64,000 nucleotides of DNA from Bryobacterales bacterium (GTDB lineage: Bacteria > Acidobacteriota > Terriglobia > Bryobacterales > Bryobacteraceae). The notes beneath the pieces are model-generated. The model made no database searches, had not been told where the DNA came from, and saw nothing but the letters and a program-made list of their open reading frames with translations. Position numbers and translations under genes: made by a program. The stretch lies in NCBI GenBank assembly GCA_020847975.1, contig JADLBD010000183.1:1-64000 (forward strand). The letters are read 5' to 3'. Shown in pieces: positions 61,703 to 64,000 of the stretch (the stretch's first letter is position 1; every line of letters begins with the position of its first letter).

Positions 61703-62610
61703 TGGAAGACTGGGCACAGCGAATCCTCAGCGGGGATGTCCGCGCGATGGCGCGGGCGGCGACTGCGATCGAGAACCGCACTCCACAGGCGGTGCCGCTG
61801 TTGAAGGAACTGTTTCCGCACACGGGACGCGCCCTGATTCTGGGCATTACGGGGCCGCCGGGGGCGGGCAAGAGCACGCTTGCCGATCAACTGGCGCGCT
61901 CGCTGCGGGGGGAAAACATTTCCATTGCGATCATCGCGGTGGATCCATCGAGCCCGTTTTCGGGAGGCGCCATTCTGGGCGACCGCATCCGGATGCAGGG
62001 CCATCACGGCGATGCAGGGGTGTTCATTCGCTCGATGGCGACGCGCGGCCACATGGGCGGGCTGGCGCGGGGGACGCTCGAGATGGCGCTGATGCTGGAT
62101 GCGGCGGGGCGCGAAGTGATCCTGATTGAAACGGTGGGCGTCGGGCAGGACGAAGTGGAAATTGCGCGCCTGGCCGACGTCACCGCGGTGGTGCTGGTGC
62201 CCGGCATGGGCGACGATATCCAGGCCATCAAAGCCGGCATCATGGAGATCGCCGATCTATTCGTGATCAACAAGGCGGACCAGCCTGGGGCCGCCCGGCT
62301 CGAGCAGGAACTGCACGCCATGCTGAGTATCGCGCCCAACTCCCATGGCAGGCAGATCCCGATCCTGAAGACCGTGGCCAGCGAAGGGCAGGGAATCGCG
62401 GAGGCTCTGGCTGCGATGCGCGCGGTGAAGGCCCGTGTGCGGCGTGACGGAGCGCAGTTGTGGCAACTCCGGTTGCGGGAATTGCTGCGGGAGCGGCTGC
62501 TCGATCTCTTTCCGCCGGGCGATCTCGAGGCCGCGGCCAGAGAGGTGGCCGAGCGCAGGGTAGACCCGTATACGGTGGTGGAGCAGTGGATAGCGCGTCT
62601 GGCGCAATAG
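61702..62610 (+). CDS. meaB: MeaB/ArgK GTPase for methylmalonyl-CoA mutase
   Basis: The ATG at 61702 (MEDWAQRILSGDVRAMARAA) overlaps the stop of the preceding gene (TGATG) and gives 302 residues, normal for MeaB. The G domain shows ILGITGPPGAGKSTLADQLA, VDPSSPFSGGAILGDRIRM, LIETVGVGQDEVEIARLADV and INKADQPGA; a C-terminal dimerisation arm follows. MeaB loads and protects adenosylcobalamin in methylmalonyl-CoA mutase. The mutase genes are not in the window. Together with the dehydrogenase it points to propionyl-CoA or branched-chain degradation. Confidence 0.95.
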   Translation: MEDWAQRILSGDVRAMARAATAIENRTPQAVPLLKELFPHTGRALILGITGPPGAGKSTLADQLARSLRGENISIAIIAVDPSSPFSGGAILGDRIRMQGHHGDAGVFIRSMATRGHMGGLARGTLEMALMLDAAGREVILIETVGVGQDEVEIARLADVTAVVLVPGMGDDIQAIKAGIMEIADLFVINKADQPGAARLEQELHAMLSIAPNSHGRQIPILKTVASEGQGIAEALAAMRAVKARVRRDGAQLWQLRLRELLRERLLDLFPPGDLEAAAREVAERRVDPYTVVEQWIARLAQ

Positions 62611-62701
62611 CCCGAGCGAAGGGATCAATCGAGAACCAGCCGGACTACCCGCAGCGGAAGCACAGCCGCCGCAGTCCACGCGCTGATGCCCAGCCGGATC
62701 A

Positions 62702-63157
62702 TCACGCGGCCGCGACGTGTGGGGTGCGCACTACTTCGACCGAGCAGGGTGCGTGAAGCGTCACCGCCTGGGCGACGGAGCCCAGCAGGAAGCGCCTTGC
62801 AGGGCCGTGACCGTGGGATCCGAGCACCACGAGGCCGGCTCTCCAGCGTTCGGCTTCATCCACAATCGTTTTCTTCGGCGAGCCTTCCAGCAACTCCGTG
62901 GTCACGCGCAGGTTTGGGGATTGCTCCTGGATGAGCGCGGCGGCTGTTTCCAGAATCTTCGCTCCATTCTCTTTTGCCTCTCGAAGCGACTCCTCATGAG
63001 CGGCGGCGGCGAAGAAGATGTGGTCGGGAAAGAACGGGAATGCGTGAACGACGAATAGCAGCTTGACTTCCGTGCCGGGTGGCCAAGGCCGCCGGATGAT
63101 TTCCTGAACGACGGCTTCACTTGACGGCGATCCATCGATACATACGAGAACCTTCAT
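62702..63157 (-). CDS. universal stress protein (UspA family)
   Basis: The ATG at 63157 gives MKVLVCIDGSPSSEAVVQEI, the correct first strand of the Usp fold; the frame open to 63250 is an artefact. The 151-residue single-domain protein has the ATP-binding pattern GSHGHGPARRFLLGSVAQAV (G-x2-G-x9-G-S/T) followed by SVEVVRTP. ATP-binding Usp proteins help under starvation or stress. It is convergent with meaB, 91 nt away. Confidence 0.92.
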   Translation of the reverse strand: MKVLVCIDGSPSSEAVVQEIIRRPWPPGTEVKLLFVVHAFPFFPDHIFFAAAAHEESLREAKENGAKILETAAALIQEQSPNLRVTTELLEGSPKKTIVDEAERWRAGLVVLGSHGHGPARRFLLGSVAQAVTLHAPCSVEVVRTPHVAAA

Positions 63158-63445
63158 GGGATCACGCCTCCGCAAGAACGGTAAGCAAACGCCGAGCCAA
63201 ACCTCAGCGTTCGGTATAAAGGCACAACCGGCACGCGGGCTTCGCCCCATGAGGCAAAATCCCCACGGCGTTCACGCCGCATGGGAATAGGGAAGCTGGG
63301 ACTGTGTAGTTTCTGCGCGTACCTCCCGCGCGAAGCGGGCGAGACCCGGCTGGCTCCGCGGCGCGATCGAGGGATTTTCGCCGGGAGGCGAGGCCATCAT
63401 GCGAAGCGCCACGCTATGCGCTGGCAAGGTAGACTGGTCTTCACC
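63158..63445. other. intergenic region between divergent genes
   Basis: No coding signal. A GC-rich imperfect hairpin (around CGGCG, TTCA, CGCCG, near 63268-63290) and the promoters of the two divergent genes should lie here; I could not identify a clear promoter. Confidence 0.45.
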
Positions 63446-64000
63446 ATGCCGCTCTTCCGCCTCATTGCTCTCTTGAGCATGCTTGCCACACTTTCAGCCG
63501 GGGAACCACTGCGTATCGCCACTTTCCGCGCCGATGTAACGCCGCCGATCGGGTCGCCGCTATGCTGCGATGGCGGCGTCAAGCCGGCCCGGGAGATTGT
63601 TGATCCGCTTTCGGCGAGGGGCATCATACTCTTCGTTTCGCCCAAGCCGGTGGTGATGGTGGCGGTGGATTGGACGGGCATCGCCAGTGAAGGGTGGGAC
63701 GAATGGCGGGCGGAACTGGCCAAGGCGGCGGGGACGGACGCGGATCATGTCACGGTGAACACACTGCACCAGCATGACGCTCCGGAATACGACCCGGCCG
63801 CCGACCGGCTGCTCGAAGGCGTGGGACTCGGCGGCACGCTCTACAACCGTGCATTTGCGCGCACGGCTCTGGAGCGGACGGCGGCCGCGGTGAGGGCGGC
63901 GGCTCGTAATCCGGTCACTGTCTCCCATCTCGGTTTGGGCAAAGCGAAGGTGGAGAAGGTAGCCTCTTCGCGCCGGGTTCTCGGGGAAGACGGCAAGGTG
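63446..64000 (+). CDS. neutral/alkaline ceramidase-like secreted protein, 3' end outside window
   Basis: The ATG at 63446 starts a signal peptide (MPLFRLIALLSMLATLSAGE) and the frame stays open to the right edge (185 codons). The mature part begins LRIATFRADVTPPIGSPLCC, the typical start of the neutral ceramidase N-terminal domain family, and contains VTVNTLHQHDAPEYDP, where family members have a T-H-T-H-S/D zinc motif; here it reads TLHQHD. Acidobacteria and Planctomycetes carry many such proteins, most of unknown substrate. The annotation is by family only. Confidence 0.8.
   Translation, partial: MPLFRLIALLSMLATLSAGEPLRIATFRADVTPPIGSPLCCDGGVKPAREIVDPLSARGIILFVSPKPVVMVAVDWTGIASEGWDEWRAELAKAAGTDADHVTVNTLHQHDAPEYDPAADRLLEGVGLGGTLYNRAFARTALERTAAAVRAAARNPVTVSHLGLGKAKVEKVASSRRVLGEDGKV

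Noticed and set aside
1..64000. CRISPR arrays, rRNA and tRNA genes
   Set aside because: I found no regularly spaced repeats of CRISPR size and no stretch with rRNA or tRNA features; small RNAs cannot be excluded by eye.

Overview
The window looks like a chromosomal piece of a Solibacter/Bryobacter-type acidobacterium. The evidence is its high GC content and its gene families: DUF1592/DUF1552 secreted proteins, an ECF sigma factor of the acidobacterial/planctomycete type, Ser/Thr kinases fused to TolB-like propellers, an Oar-like TonB-dependent receptor, a PEP-CTERM protein, CRTAC1 (ASPIC/UnbV) and multiheme cytochromes, and many Tat or Sec exported enzymes. I saw no rRNA, tRNA or CRISPR array. 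The assignment is inferred from gene content only.

Layout. 1-7062 (+): a tightly packed six-gene operon of a DUF1592/1588/1585 protein (cut by the left edge), DUF1552, an ankyrin protein, a YVTN-type propeller, a one-heme PSCyt1 protein and an amidohydrolase. 7069-16342 (-): a convergent set reading oligogalacturonate lyase-like protein, two GH29 alpha-L-fucosidases, a seven-heme TPR cytochrome, an eight-heme cytochrome and a CRTAC1 protein; four of these are coupled by overlaps or a 1-nt gap. 16404-26700: an eroded accessory island with hicBA, broken small genes, a helicase/methyltransferase chimera, an intact type III Res subunit, remnants of a helicase, a RibD-like protein and an integrase, a frameshifted HNH nuclease, and several orphan or truncated toxin-antitoxin parts. 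26839-36255 (mostly -): a secreted TIG-like protein, an esterase-fold protein without catalytic Ser and His, a membrane PD40 regulator, an orphan protein and an Oar-like receptor. 36560-47207: two tandem duplicated kinase-propeller genes, an ECF sigma factor, a secreted TIG-like protein and a third kinase; two of the three kinases have lost their propeller ends through a stop plus a frameshift. 47343-53560: a headless PEP-CTERM protein, a frameshifted gene of a conserved unknown family, a secreted protein, a beta-helix protein, an esterase and an Ig-like remnant. 53473-64000: modA, dnaK-dnaJ-hspR, a CpaE-like ATPase, a Gfo/Idh/MocA oxidoreductase, an acyl-CoA dehydrogenase, meaB, a universal stress protein and a ceramidase-like enzyme cut by the right edge.

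How it fits together. Large parts serve extracellular polymer breakdown (fucosidases, pectin-type lyase, beta-helix protein, esterases, Oar-like receptor) and periplasmic electron transfer (at least 17 CxxCH motifs). Heat-shock and fatty or branched-acid functions form an ordinary conserved block at the right. At least nine single-base frameshifts and two nonsense codons fall in accessory genes, while long conserved genes such as dnaK and the 998-residue Res are open throughout. I read this mainly as decay of mobile or duplicated material, although local sequence errors cannot be excluded from the sequence alone.
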